A stretch of DNA of 57,646 bases. It comes from Pseudomonas sp. AL03. GTDB lineage: Bacteria; Pseudomonadota; Gammaproteobacteria; Pseudomonadales; Pseudomonadaceae. The translations under genes and the position numbers were made by a program. Below, in pieces: positions 8,450-16,833 of this stretch (its first letter is position 1; each line of letters starts with the position of its first letter). The notes beneath the pieces are model-generated. The model saw nothing but the letters and a program-made list of their open reading frames with translations, searched no databases and was not told the origin of the DNA. The stretch lies in contig NZ_JASBRE010000029.1 of NCBI RefSeq assembly GCF_029960815.1, positions 1 through 57,646 on the forward strand, written 5' to 3'.

Positions 8450-9457
8450 CTAGTGGTAACCATCTTCGTGGGTGACCTTGCCGCGGAACACGTAGTAGCT
8501 CCAGAAGGTGTAACCCAGGATGAATGGGATGATGAACAACGTGCCCACCAGCATGAAGCCCTGACTTTGCGGCGGTGCGGCGGCGTCCCAGATCGAGATC
8601 GACGGCGGCACGATGTTTGGCCACAAGCTGATGCCCAGGCCGCTGTAGCCGAGGAAGATCAGCACCAGGGTCAGCAGGAATGGCGTGTAGTGCGCATTGC
8701 GAGCCACCGCGCGGATCAAGCCGTACATGGTCACCAGCACCAGAATCGGCACCGGCAGGAACCAGAACAGATTCGGCAGGGTAAACCAGCGAGACGCGAT
8801 GTCGGCGTGGGCCAGGGGAGTCCAGATGCTGACGATACCGATCACCGCCAGCACCACGAAGGCCAGTGGTCGTGCCAGGTCATGCATCTGTTCCTGCAAC
8901 TTGCCTTCGGTCTTCATGATCAGCCAAGTGCAGCCAAGCAGCGCGTAAGCCACCACCAGCGCTGCGCCACAGAACATTGTGAACGGCGTGAACCAGTCCA
9001 GTGAGCCGCCGGCAAACTGACGGTTGACCACTGGAAATCCATCGATGAACGCCCCCAATGCCACGCCCTGGAAGAAGGTGGCGGCGATTGAGCCACCGAT
9101 GAACGCCTTGTCCCAGAGATGGCGCTTGTCGTCCTTGGCCTTGAAGCGGAACTCGAAGGCCACACCGCGGAAGATCAGCCCGATCAGCATAAAAATCAGC
9201 GGCAGGTACAACGCCGAGAGCACCACCGAATACGCCAGCGGGAAGGCACCGAACAACGCTGCGCCGCCCAGTACCAGCCAGGTTTCGTTACCGTCCCAGA
9301 CCGGCGCGACGGTGTTCATCATGACGTCACGATCAGCCTTGCCCTTGATGAACGGGAAGAGAATCCCGATGCCCAGGTCGAAGCCGTCCATTACCACGTA
9401 CATCATGATGCCGAAGATGATGATCACGGCCCAGATCAGCGGAAGATCAATACCCAT
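8450..9457 (-). CDS. cioB: Cyanide-insensitive quinol oxidase subunit II (CioB), 335 aa
   Basis: Multispanning partner of CioA in the bd-type quinol oxidase, which reduces oxygen to water without pumping protons. It starts MGIDLPLIWAVIIIFGIMMYVVMDGFDLG, with the conserved DGFDLGIG near residue 24 and WDGNETWLV near 54. About eight to nine hydrophobic helices are visible. At 335 residues it is shorter than E. coli CydB (about 379), as usual for the Cio subfamily. Only 3 bp separate it from cioA. Confidence 0.95.
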   Translation of the reverse strand: MGIDLPLIWAVIIIFGIMMYVVMDGFDLGIGILFPFIKGKADRDVMMNTVAPVWDGNETWLVLGGAALFGAFPLAYSVVLSALYLPLIFMLIGLIFRGVAFEFRFKAKDDKRHLWDKAFIGGSIAATFFQGVALGAFIDGFPVVNRQFAGGSLDWFTPFTMFCGAALVVAYALLGCTWLIMKTEGKLQEQMHDLARPLAFVVLAVIGIVSIWTPLAHADIASRWFTLPNLFWFLPVPILVLVTMYGLIRAVARNAHYTPFLLTLVLIFLGYSGLGISLWPNIVPPSISIWDAAAPPQSQGFMLVGTLFIIPFILGYTFWSYYVFRGKVTHEDGYH

Positions 9458-9460
9458 GAT

Positions 9461-10900
9461 TCAAATCTCCTTGGTCAGGCTGGGGCTGTGATCACCGTCA
9501 CCGTTGTCATCGGCGGCGGACAGCGGACGGGCCGGCGTGCGTTTCTGGCCAGGACCACCATCGTTGGTTTCCTTGCCTTCGTCGATCTTCGGCCCTTTGC
9601 GCACCAGGCGCATCATGTAACCCAGACCGGCACCGAACAGCGCGAAATAGACCACGACAAACATGATCAACGTGATGCTCATCTGCATGAAGCTGTGATT
9701 GGAAGATGCATCCGCGGTGCGCATCAGGCCGTAGACCACCCACGGCTGACGGCCGATTTCAGTGGTGAACCAACCGGCGAGGATCGCAATCAGGCCGGAC
9801 GGGCCCATCCATAACGCCAGGTACAGGAACGGCCGCGAGGTATAGAGCTTGTCGCTCTTGCGCAGCCACAGGCTCCACAGACCAGTGAAGATCATCAGAA
9901 GGCCCAAGCCGACCATGATCCGGAACGACCAGAAAACGATGGTCGAATTCGGCCGGTCTTCAGGCGGGAAGTCCTTGAGCGCCGGCACCTGCTTGTCCAG
10001 CGAGTGCGTGAGGATCAGGCTGCCCAGGTACGGAATCTCGACGGCGAATCTGGTTTTCTCGGCTTTCATGTCCGGCCAGCCGAACAGGATCAGCGGAGTC
10101 GGTTCATCACCGACGTTTTCCCAGTGGCCTTCAATCGCGGCGATTTTCGCTGGCTGATGCTCAAGCGTATTCAGCCCGTGGAAGTCTCCGATGACGGCCT
10201 GAATCGGCGCCACGATCAACGCCATCCACATGGCCATCGAGAGCATGGTGCGGATCGCCGGGTTGTCCTTGCCGCGCAGCAAATGCCAGGCCGCCGAGGA
10301 ACCGACGAAGAAGGCGGTCGCAACGAACGCCGCCGTCGACATGTGCAACAGGCGGTAAGGAAATGACGGATTGAAGATCACCGCCAGCCAGTCCACCGGA
10401 ATGACCTGGCCATTGACGATTTCGTAGCCCTGCGGGGTCTGCATCCAGCTGTTGGAGGCAAGAATCCAGAAGGTCGAGATCAGCGTGCCGATGGCCACCA
10501 TCACCGTGGCGAAGAAGTGCAGATTGCGCCCGACCTTGTTCCAACCGAACAGCATGACGCCGAGGAAACCGGCTTCGAGGAAGAAAGCGGTGAGTACTTC
10601 GTACGTCAGCAACGGCCCGGTCACCGAGCCGGCGAAGTCCGAGAAGCGGCTCCAGTTGGTGCCGAACTGATAGGCCATGACGAGCCCGGAGACCACGCCC
10701 ATGCCGAAGTTGACGGCAAAGATCTTCGACCAGAAGTGGTACAGATCGCGGTACGTGTCGTTATGGGTTTTCAGCCACAGGCCTTCGAGCACCGCCAGGT
10801 AACTCGCCAGGCCAATGGTGATGGCGGGAAATAGAATGTGAAACGAAATGGTGAACGCGAACTGAATCCGGGCAAGATCAAGTGCCTCCAAACCGAACAT
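9461..10900 (-). CDS. cioA: Cyanide-insensitive quinol oxidase subunit I (CioA), 479 aa
   Basis: Catalytic subunit carrying hemes b558, b595 and d. Heme-ligand regions are visible: histidine in FTISFHILFPA (near residue 21), histidine in YRLLHMSTAAF and the GWFTTEIGRQPW block. The quinol-binding Q-loop is short, with no insert, typical of CioA rather than E. coli CydA. The C-terminal 45 residues form a hydrophilic cytoplasmic tail rich in D, G and K. First gene of an operon with cioB and the DUF2474 gene; an ANR-type site lies 160 bp upstream. Confidence 0.95.
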   Translation of the reverse strand: MFGLEALDLARIQFAFTISFHILFPAITIGLASYLAVLEGLWLKTHNDTYRDLYHFWSKIFAVNFGMGVVSGLVMAYQFGTNWSRFSDFAGSVTGPLLTYEVLTAFFLEAGFLGVMLFGWNKVGRNLHFFATVMVAIGTLISTFWILASNSWMQTPQGYEIVNGQVIPVDWLAVIFNPSFPYRLLHMSTAAFVATAFFVGSSAAWHLLRGKDNPAIRTMLSMAMWMALIVAPIQAVIGDFHGLNTLEHQPAKIAAIEGHWENVGDEPTPLILFGWPDMKAEKTRFAVEIPYLGSLILTHSLDKQVPALKDFPPEDRPNSTIVFWSFRIMVGLGLLMIFTGLWSLWLRKSDKLYTSRPFLYLALWMGPSGLIAILAGWFTTEIGRQPWVVYGLMRTADASSNHSFMQMSITLIMFVVVYFALFGAGLGYMMRLVRKGPKIDEGKETNDGGPGQKRTPARPLSAADDNGDGDHSPSLTKEI

Positions 10901-11394
10901 AAGTCTTCCTCTGTCAGGTAATACCGGCTGAAGGCTTGTGGCCTACACCCACTGCCCCCACGGATATGGAGTGTGGCGAATTTGAATTCGTTCTTTTTTT
11001 ACAAACATCACAACGTAGGGAGTCTGGCCAGCTGGCCTGCGGATCATTTCCACGAGCGTTCTTGATCTGGATCAAGCAACGTTAAAAGAGTAGTCCCATT
11101 TTTGACGATGGACGGTGTGGTCTTTTGCCGCGTGACAGGTTGCCTCACCGATGGGGGCCAGGCATATCGGTGTCTAGCTAACGAAATTTCCGAGCGCTGC
11201 AACTTTTGGTTACAGCTTGGTGATGGGCGGTCAAGCCGGATTCAAACTCGCCCAACTGTCGGGGCGCTGCTGATGTCGCTGTACCTGGCGAGATTTGCCG
11301 TGGAGCGTTCGTGTGCCGGTGGAAGAAGTGAAGGCCTGAAGCAGTTGTCGATCAATCTATCATCGAACCCATTGCCGTCCACGCCTGACACGCT
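10901..11394. other. Intergenic region between cioA and the DJ-1-like gene
   Basis: 494 bp with no gene I can support. The left third is the cioA leader with the ANR box. From 11102 to 11398 the plus strand is open for 98 codons, but the predicted peptide has no recognisable domain, no ribosome-binding site and an unconvincing composition, and it overlaps the stop of the minus-strand gene. I treat it as non-coding or a remnant. Confidence 0.5.
11062..11075. promoter_or_regulatory. ANR/FNR box upstream of cioA
   Basis: TTGATCTGGATCAA is a perfect match to the ANR/FNR half-site pair TTGAT-N4-ATCAA. It lies about 160 bp before cioA. In P. aeruginosa cioAB is repressed by ANR at low oxygen, so this is a likely control site. 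The distance to the transcription start is not known, so its mode of action cannot be read from sequence. Confidence 0.85.
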
Positions 11395-11946
11395 CTAAAC
11401 CACCAACTCCCCCGCCACCGCCGCTCGCGTGGCCTTACCGCAGAGTTGTTCCACCAGCGTCAGGGCGAACGGCAACACCGCCCCTGAACCCTGCGCGGTG
11501 ATGCAGTTGCCATCGACCACCACCGGTTGATCGACGAAGTTGCACCCCAACAGTTGATGGCTGGCCGATGGCAGGCAGGTCATGCGCCGCTGACGCAGTA
11601 CGCCAAAGGCTTGCAACGCCAGCGCCGGGGCCTCGGCGATGCCGGCGAACAGGCGTCCGGCCGCGGCCTGATCCTTGATCAATTGTTGCAGGGGTTGATG
11701 GGCCGCCAGATGTTGCGCCCCCACGGCACCGCCGGGCAGGACAATCAGGTCGAACGGCTGGGCCAGCACGTCCACCAGCATCGCGTCGGACGTCACTCGG
11801 GTGCCGCGCGCGCAGGTGAGCATGCGCCGCCGCTCGATGCTGGCCACCACCAGTTCAACCTTGGCGCGGCGCAACACATCAATCAGGGTCACTGATTGCA
11901 GGTCATCGATGCCCTCGGCGAGGGTAATCAGAGCTCTAAAGGTCAT
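11395..11946 (-). CDS. DJ-1/PfpI-family protein lacking catalytic residues, 183 aa
   Basis: Follows the DJ-1/YajL fold throughout: RALITLAEGIDDLQ at the start, FDLIVLPGG (about residues 65-73), the elbow LFAGIAEAP (99-107) and a C-terminal FALTLVEQLCGK. Aligned by eye with human DJ-1, the nucleophile Cys106 corresponds to Ala104, Glu18 to Gln17 and His126 to Leu125. The classical nucleophile and its partners are therefore all missing, and known DJ-1 chemistry is unlikely. It may be a binding or regulatory pseudo-enzyme. It is 66 bp upstream of nothing related and appears monocistronic. Confidence 0.8.
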   Translation of the reverse strand: MTFRALITLAEGIDDLQSVTLIDVLRRAKVELVVASIERRRMLTCARGTRVTSDAMLVDVLAQPFDLIVLPGGAVGAQHLAAHQPLQQLIKDQAAAGRLFAGIAEAPALALQAFGVLRQRRMTCLPSASHQLLGCNFVDQPVVVDGNCITAQGSGAVLPFALTLVEQLCGKATRAAVAGELVV

Positions 11947-12012
11947 GGGCGCAGTCCACAGGATGATCTTTAAAGCGTAGTCAGCTTTCCTGCCCCTTGT
12001 TCGAACCCGCCG

Positions 12013-12468
12013 TTACTTGATGTAAAGCTGCGTCGACAGCGTATTGCCTGGCGCGTTGATCGACGTGTTGCTGAAGGTGAAAGTACCTTCCTGCTTACCG
12101 GCCAGATCGAAGACATACAAATAGCCGACGGTTTTTTTCCCGACGGTGCACTCAGTCAGGTTGCCATTATCAAAAGCACAGACCGGGGTTCGCGTGCCGT
12201 TCACCTCAAAACCATCCAGCCCGACATGCGCGCTGCGACCGTAACCGACTTCCAGCACGTAGACCTTGATGTTCGGTCCGCTGTGATTGCAGCGGGTTTG
12301 CTCTTGCCCCTGCGCGATGTCTTCAAAGCCGCAGCCCGGCGACTCGACCTTGAGTACCTTCACCTGACTCAACGGCGCCGCCGATGCAGCCGAGGCGGTG
12401 TGTGCCCCCAGGAACAAGGCGATCGACACTGCGCATACGGCAATCAGACGTCTATTCATGCAATACAT
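12013..12468 (-). CDS. Secreted hypothetical protein, 151 aa
   Basis: I do not recognise the family. The product has a signal peptide MNRRLIAVCAVSIALFLGAHTASA preceded by MYC. I chose the ATG at 12468 because a G-rich GGGGG lies about five bases upstream; an ATG three codons later is possible. The mature part of about 120 residues has four cysteines (in SPGCGFED, TRCNHS, PVCAFDN and LTECTVG), suggesting two disulfides, and looks beta-rich. It is divergent from the purine permease. Confidence 0.7.
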   Translation of the reverse strand: MYCMNRRLIAVCAVSIALFLGAHTASAASAAPLSQVKVLKVESPGCGFEDIAQGQEQTRCNHSGPNIKVYVLEVGYGRSAHVGLDGFEVNGTRTPVCAFDNGNLTECTVGKKTVGYLYVFDLAGKQEGTFTFSNTSINAPGNTLSTQLYIK

Positions 12469-12565
12469 AAGTACCCCCAAAACCAGCGCGCAGTATGGCG
12501 CAGTTGGCTTTAGCGCAAAACATCGACGACGATCGCAGCCATAAGCAGCCATAGCCCCACGCTGC

Positions 12566-12574
12566 TGGTATGAT
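12566..12574 (+). promoter_or_regulatory. Extended -10 promoter candidate for the permease-trmA operon
   Basis: TGGTATGAT (extended -10) is followed by GCGCGGC, a context repeated upstream of the flavoprotein gene at 23324-23332. It lies about 110 bp before the permease start. No strong -35 is visible. Confidence 0.45.
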
Positions 12575-12683
12575 GCGCGGCTTTTTCCGACCCACAGAAA
12601 ATCACCAGGGCGCCATTAGCGGTCTGTGCTTTGCTGTTGAGGTCGATACATTCACGGCGCCGGGCGCGCCACGGGGAGCAGAC

Positions 12684-13979
12684 ATGCTGGAAAGGCTGTT
12701 TCAACTCAAGGCACACAACACCAACGTGCGGACCGAGATTCTGGCGGGCGTCACGACCTTTTTGGCCATGGCCTACATTCTGTTCGTCAACCCGAGCATT
12801 CTCGGCGAGACCGGCATGGACAAGGGCGCGGTGTTCGTCGCCACGTGCCTGGCAGCCGCCTTCGGCTCCACGGTGATGGGCCTGATCGCCAACTATCCGA
12901 TCGCCCTCGCGCCGGGCATGGGCCTGAACGCCTTCTTTACCTACACCGTGGTCCTGCACATGGGCCATACCTGGCAAGTGGCGCTGGGGGCGGTGTTCAT
13001 CTCGGCGGTGCTGTTTTTCCTGCTGTCGATCTTCCGCATCCGCGAATGGATCATCAACAGCATCCCGTTGCCGCTGCGTTCGGCGATTGCCGCCGGTATC
13101 GGCCTGTTCCTGGCACTGATCGCCCTGCATAACGCGGGCATCGTGGTGAGCAACCCGGCAACCATGGTCGGCCTCGGCGACTTGAAACAACCGGCCCCGA
13201 TCCTCGCGACCCTCGGCTTTGCCCTGATCGTGGCACTTGAAGCGCTTAAAGTGCGCGGCGCGGTACTGATCGGCATTCTGGCGGTGACCGTCGCCTCGAT
13301 CGTGATGGGCTTCACCCCGTTTGGCGGCGTGATGTCGATGCCGCCGTCCCTGGCCCCGACGTTCCTGCAACTGGACATCAAGGGCGCCCTGGACATCGGG
13401 CTGGTCAGCGTGATTTTCGCCTTCCTGTTCGTCGACCTGTTCGACAACTCCGGCACCCTGATCGGCGTCGCCAAGCGCGCCGGCCTGATGGGCAAGGACG
13501 GTCATATGCCGAAAATGGGCCGCGCCCTGATCGCAGACAGTACCGCGGCCATGGCCGGTTCGCTGCTGGGCACCTCGACCACCACCAGTTACATCGAATC
13601 CGCCGCCGGCGTGAGTGCCGGTGGCCGCACCGGCCTGACCGCCGTTGTCGTGGCGATTCTGTTCCTGTTGGCGCTGTTTTTCTCGCCATTGGCGGCCAGC
13701 GTTCCAGCCTTTGCTACCGCGCCTGCACTGCTGTTCGTCGCGGTATTGATGACATCCGGCCTGGCCGAAATAGACTGGGACGACATCACCGTCGCCGCAC
13801 CGGTCGTGGTCACCGCCCTGGCCATGCCGTTCACTTATTCCATCGCCAACGGCATCGCCTTCGGTTTCATCTCTTGGACCGCGATCAAATTGCTGTCCGG
13901 CCGCGCCCGTGAGCTCAACTCGGCGCTGGTGATTCTGTCGATTCTGTTCGTGATCAAGTTGGGTTGGTTCAACGCATGA
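12684..13979 (+). CDS. AzgA-type hypoxanthine/guanine/adenine permease, 431 aa
   Basis: NCS2-superfamily inner-membrane symporter of nucleobases, AzgA-like subgroup. It starts MLERLFQLKAHNTNVRTEIL with GGGGAG five bases upstream, and the family block GVTTFLAMAYILFVNP and LAPGMGLNAFFTY follow; NCS2 signature regions with DLFDNSGTLIGV (about residue 250) and LGTSTTTSYIESAAG (about 295) are present. About 12-14 transmembrane helices. The stop overlaps the trmA start (ATGA), so the two are probably translationally coupled. Confidence 0.92.
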   Translation: MLERLFQLKAHNTNVRTEILAGVTTFLAMAYILFVNPSILGETGMDKGAVFVATCLAAAFGSTVMGLIANYPIALAPGMGLNAFFTYTVVLHMGHTWQVALGAVFISAVLFFLLSIFRIREWIINSIPLPLRSAIAAGIGLFLALIALHNAGIVVSNPATMVGLGDLKQPAPILATLGFALIVALEALKVRGAVLIGILAVTVASIVMGFTPFGGVMSMPPSLAPTFLQLDIKGALDIGLVSVIFAFLFVDLFDNSGTLIGVAKRAGLMGKDGHMPKMGRALIADSTAAMAGSLLGTSTTTSYIESAAGVSAGGRTGLTAVVVAILFLLALFFSPLAASVPAFATAPALLFVAVLMTSGLAEIDWDDITVAAPVVVTALAMPFTYSIANGIAFGFISWTAIKLLSGRARELNSALVILSILFVIKLGWFNA

Positions 13980-15055
13980 CTTTTGATTCCCAGGCTTACG
14001 CCGTTCAGCTCGAAGAAAAGGTCACGCGCCTGCGTGACCTGCTGGCCCCGTTCGGTGCGCCAGAACCTGCAGTGTTCGACTCACCGCTGCAAAATTTCCG
14101 TCTGCGCGCCGAATTCCGCTTGTGGCGCGAAGCCGGTGAGCGTCACTACGCGATGTTTTCCCAGGAAGATAAACGCACACCGATCCTGATCGAAGCGTTC
14201 CCGATCGCAAGCCTGCGTATCAATCAGTTGATGCCGCAGCTTAAGGCGGCGTGGCAAGCCAGTGCGGCCTTGAGCCACAAGCTGTTTCAGGTGGAGTTCC
14301 TGACCACGCTGGCTGGCGATGCGATGATCACGCTGTGCTATCACCGCCCGCTGGATGAGCACTGGCACGCGGCGGCCTCGAAACTGGCCGCCGACCTGAA
14401 CGTCAGCATCATCGGCCGTTCCAAGGGTAAACGCGAAGTGATTGGTCACGATTACGTGGTCGAGCAGATGGACGTCGGCGGTCGCACCTTCAGCTACCGC
14501 CAGCCGGAAGGCGCGTTCACCCAGCCCAACGGCACCGTGAACCAGAAGATGCTCAACTGGGCTTACGACGCACTCGGTGATCGCTCCGACGATTTGCTGG
14601 AGCTGTATTGCGGCAATGGCAACTTCACCCTCCCGCTCGCGACGCGCGTGCGCAAAGTGCTGGCCACCGAAATCAGCAAGGCCTCGGTTAACGCGGCGTT
14701 GAGCAATCTCAGCGAAAACGCTGTGGATAACGTCACGTTGGTGCGTTTGTCCGCCGAGGAACTGACCGAAGCCCTGAACGAAGTTCGTCCGTTCCGTCGT
14801 CTGCACGGCATCGATCTGAAGAGCTACGAGTTCGGTAGTGTCTTCGTCGATCCACCTCGCGCCGGCATGGACCCGGACACCTGCGAGCTGACCCGCCGCT
14901 TCGACAACATCCTCTATATTTCCTGCAACCCGGAAACCCTGGCGGCCAACATCGCCCAACTGCACGACACCCACCGCATCACCCGATGCGCAATGTTCGA
15001 CCAGTTCCCGTGGACCCATCACATGGAATCCGGGGTGTTGTTGACTCGGCGTTGA
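13976..15055 (+). CDS. trmA: tRNA (uracil-54-C5)-methyltransferase TrmA, 359 aa
   Basis: SAM-dependent enzyme forming 5-methyluridine at position 54 of the T-loop. The SAM-binding motif ELYCGNGNFTLPLA is near residue 217, the catalytic cysteine lies in ILYISCNPETLAAN near residue 320, and the proton-abstracting region is QFPWTHHMESGVLL. The start MTFDSQAYAVQLEEKV overlaps the permease stop by 4 bp. Normal length for the gamma-proteobacterial enzyme, which lacks the TRAM domain and 4Fe-4S cysteines of RlmC/RlmD. Confidence 0.96.
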   Translation: MTFDSQAYAVQLEEKVTRLRDLLAPFGAPEPAVFDSPLQNFRLRAEFRLWREAGERHYAMFSQEDKRTPILIEAFPIASLRINQLMPQLKAAWQASAALSHKLFQVEFLTTLAGDAMITLCYHRPLDEHWHAAASKLAADLNVSIIGRSKGKREVIGHDYVVEQMDVGGRTFSYRQPEGAFTQPNGTVNQKMLNWAYDALGDRSDDLLELYCGNGNFTLPLATRVRKVLATEISKASVNAALSNLSENAVDNVTLVRLSAEELTEALNEVRPFRRLHGIDLKSYEFGSVFVDPPRAGMDPDTCELTRRFDNILYISCNPETLAANIAQLHDTHRITRCAMFDQFPWTHHMESGVLLTRR

Positions 15056-15073
15056 TTGCCGGTGCCAGACAAG

Positions 15074-15101
15074 AAAGCCGTCTCAATGACGGCTTTTTTT
15101 T
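15074..15101 (+). terminator. Intrinsic terminator after trmA
   Basis: A 9-bp perfect stem AAAGCCGTC / GACGGCTTT with a 5-base loop and eight T at 15094-15101. The A-run on the left also lets it act weakly on the minus strand for the tautomerase gene. Confidence 0.9.
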
Positions 15102-15108
15102 CACACAA

Positions 15109-15315
15109 TCACCCAGGCTGATTTTTTCGATACTCGGTCGTGGTCATTCCGGCATAACCCCAGTTATCCGTGTCGACCTCCTCGATCACGATGTGGGTCA
15201 GGTCCGGACGCTTGCCGAGGACTCGCTGCAAGGTGTCGGTGATTTCGGCGATGACCTGGGCTTTCTGCTCCCGGGTCACGCCGTCACGGGTAATACGTAC
15301 GCTGACGAAAGGCAT
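15109..15315 (-). CDS. 4-oxalocrotonate tautomerase family protein, 68 aa
   Basis: Small homo-oligomeric tautomerase in which the amino-terminal proline left after Met removal (Pro1 of PFVSVRITRDG) is the catalytic base. The following motif TREQKAQVIAEITDTLQRVLG and VIEEVDTDNWGYAG are typical of the subfamily with a 67-68 residue chain. It is divergent from the LysR gene; a piece of an SDR gene lies directly upstream on the same strand, suggesting it was once part of a small oxidoreductase operon. Confidence 0.9.
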   Translation of the reverse strand: MPFVSVRITRDGVTREQKAQVIAEITDTLQRVLGKRPDLTHIVIEEVDTDNWGYAGMTTTEYRKNQPG

Positions 15316-15348
15316 GACGTTTCTCCTGTCCGGTGATTAAAAAAGACC

Positions 15349-15434
15349 GACCACTTGCCGGTAATGAAGTCGGCGCTGGTCAAGTAAAGCACCGCTTCGG
15401 TGATTTCATCTACAGTGGCGAAATCCAGCACTTC
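15349..15434 (-). pseudogene. Remnant of a short-chain dehydrogenase C terminus
   Basis: On the minus strand this stretch reads EVLDFATVDEITEAVLYLTSADFITG, matching the usual C-terminal end of SDR oxidoreductases (VDEIAEAVLYLTSA-FVTGE-hVDGG), but there is no upstream coding part and the expected glycine-rich tail is absent. It lies between the divergent tautomerase and LysR genes. SDR, tautomerase and LysR neighbours are common in Pseudomonas, so I infer that the SDR gene was deleted and this is its stump. Confidence 0.65.
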
Positions 15435-15458
15435 ATTTGATCCCCGGTGTCATCAATC

Positions 15459-16370
15459 ATGCAGCGACAATTCGACGATCTTCAGTTGGGCAGCATCGAA
15501 CTGTTTTGTCTGGCCGCCGAGGCTGGCAGCTTTACCGCCGCCGCGCTGGTGGCTGGCGTGACGCCGGCAGCCGTGAGCCGCTCGGTATCGCGCATGGAAG
15601 AGCGCCTGGGCGTGCGGTTGTTCGCCCGCACCACCCGCAGCGTCAAACTGACCGACAGTGGTCGGCGGTATTACGAGGAATGTCGTCAGGCGCTGGCGCA
15701 ACTGGTCGAGGCCCAGCGCGAGGTCATGGGCCATCAGCAACAGCCTTCCGGCACGTTGCGCATCAGCATTCCCACCACCTATGCCCATCACCGGATTCTG
15801 CCGTTGCTGCCAGCTTTTCGGGCACGCTTTCCGATGGTGAAGGTCGAGTCGCACATCAGCAATCGCAATATCGATTTTGTCGGTGAGGGTTATGACATGG
15901 CGATCCGCGTGCGGGCGATTCCGGATTCCGGCCTGATCGCCCGCCACTTGGAGGATGCAGCACTGGTGATGATTGCCAGTCCCGATTACCTGAAACGTGC
16001 CGGTGTCCCGCACACACTGGATGACCTTCAGCAGCACGAATGCATTCAGTACGAACTGCCCAGCAGCGGTCGGCGGATTGCCTGGCTGTTCAACGACAAT
16101 GGCGTGCACCGGGAGATTCTGGCCGAGGGTAATCTCAGTTGTTCCGACGACGTACTGGGCGGCGTGACCCTGGCCAAATACGGGGCGGGGTTGTTTCAGA
16201 CCTACCGCTTCATCGTCGAAAAAGACCTGGCCGATGGCTCGCTGGTGGAAGTACTCAAGCCTTGTGGCGGGCGCTCGCGGCCGTTCACCCTGCTCTACCC
16301 GCAAAGTCGCCATATGCCGCTGCGGTTGAGGGCGTTTATCGATTTTCTGGTTGAACAGCTGCCTCGCTAG
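15459..16370 (+). CDS. LysR-family transcriptional regulator, 303 aa
   Basis: Winged-helix LysR DNA-binding domain at residues about 8-67 (SIELFCLAAEAGSFTAAA, AVSRSVSRMEERLGVRLFARTTRSVKLT), then a periplasmic-binding-like effector domain beginning about residue 95 (GTLRISIPTTYAHH). I start at MQRQFDDLQLG; a GTG four codons upstream is possible, and neither has a strong ribosome-binding site. Its natural target was probably the divergent SDR/tautomerase unit, of which only the tautomerase is intact. Confidence 0.88.
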   Translation: MQRQFDDLQLGSIELFCLAAEAGSFTAAALVAGVTPAAVSRSVSRMEERLGVRLFARTTRSVKLTDSGRRYYEECRQALAQLVEAQREVMGHQQQPSGTLRISIPTTYAHHRILPLLPAFRARFPMVKVESHISNRNIDFVGEGYDMAIRVRAIPDSGLIARHLEDAALVMIASPDYLKRAGVPHTLDDLQQHECIQYELPSSGRRIAWLFNDNGVHREILAEGNLSCSDDVLGGVTLAKYGAGLFQTYRFIVEKDLADGSLVEVLKPCGGRSRPFTLLYPQSRHMPLRLRAFIDFLVEQLPR

Positions 16371-16511
16371 AAACCCGAAACCGTCCGATCACCGCACACA
16401 AAAACCTTGCGAACCGCCTCTTCAATTGACCAGATTAACCAGCTAGTACAATTTATCTCCCGAGGCTGAAACCCTCAGCCAATGCCAAAAATAATAAGTG
16501 GAGAGACCCCG
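16371..16511 (+). promoter_or_regulatory. Leader of the decayed aroQ gene
   Basis: 141 bp between LysR and the aroQ remnant. It ends with GTGGAGAGACC, an intact-looking ribosome-binding site eight bases before the ATG of aroQ, so the original promoter and leader are probably still here, though the gene behind them is broken. Confidence 0.5.
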
Positions 16512-16571
16512 ATGCCCCCGATCGTTCTGGTGCTCAACGGCCCGAATCTGAACCTGCTAGGCACCCGAGAG
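16512..16571 (+). pseudogene. aroQ: Remnant of type II 3-dehydroquinate dehydratase (aroQ), N-terminal 20 codons
   Basis: Reads MPPIVLVLNGPNLNLLGTRE, the nearly invariant N terminus of AroQ including the LNGPNLNLLGxRE motif, then diverges and meets a stop (TAG at 16584-16586). The remaining 125 or so codons are missing. An aroE-type fragment follows in the same orientation, the usual order in a quinate/shikimate catabolic cluster, so this was probably a catabolic paralogue, not the biosynthetic aroQ. Confidence 0.88.
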
Positions 16572-16628
16572 CGCTGGAGCATTTAGTCCACGTTTGAAGG
16601 GGTGAAGGCCGTGACTTAGAACAACGCG

Positions 16629-16830
16629 GTATTGGCCGGACTGATCGGCGCCGGCATCCAGGCTTCCCGCACCCCTGCGCTGCACGAGCATGAAGGCGGC
16701 ACAGGGTTTGCGTTACCTCTATCGCCTGATTGATCTGGATCAGTTGAAACTCGACAGCGACGCCCTGCCCGATCTGTTGATGGCCGCCGAACGCATGAAT
16801 TTCACCGGCCTGAATATCACCTTTCCGTGC
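16629..16830 (+). pseudogene. Remnant of quinate/shikimate dehydrogenase (aroE-like), N-terminal third
   Basis: Two frames joined give VLAGLIGAGIQASRTPALHE then HEG, a 2-base deletion at 16698, and AAQGLRYLYRLIDLDQLKLD... up to NFTGLNITFPC. This is the start of the shikimate/quinate dehydrogenase family, including the substrate loop (GAGIQASRTP) and GLNITFP. Homology stops abruptly at 16830, three bases before the stop codon of the convergent TetR gene, so the rest of the dehydrogenase was lost in a deletion. The ATG at 16690 opens a 121-codon frame whose first 47 codons are this remnant; the rest is antisense to TetR. Confidence 0.88.
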
Positions 16831-16833
16831 ACA

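Noticed and set aside
11102..11398. 98-codon plus-strand frame after the ANR box
   Set aside because: No ribosome-binding site, no recognisable motif, and it runs into the stop of the DJ-1-like gene; kept only as an unassigned region.
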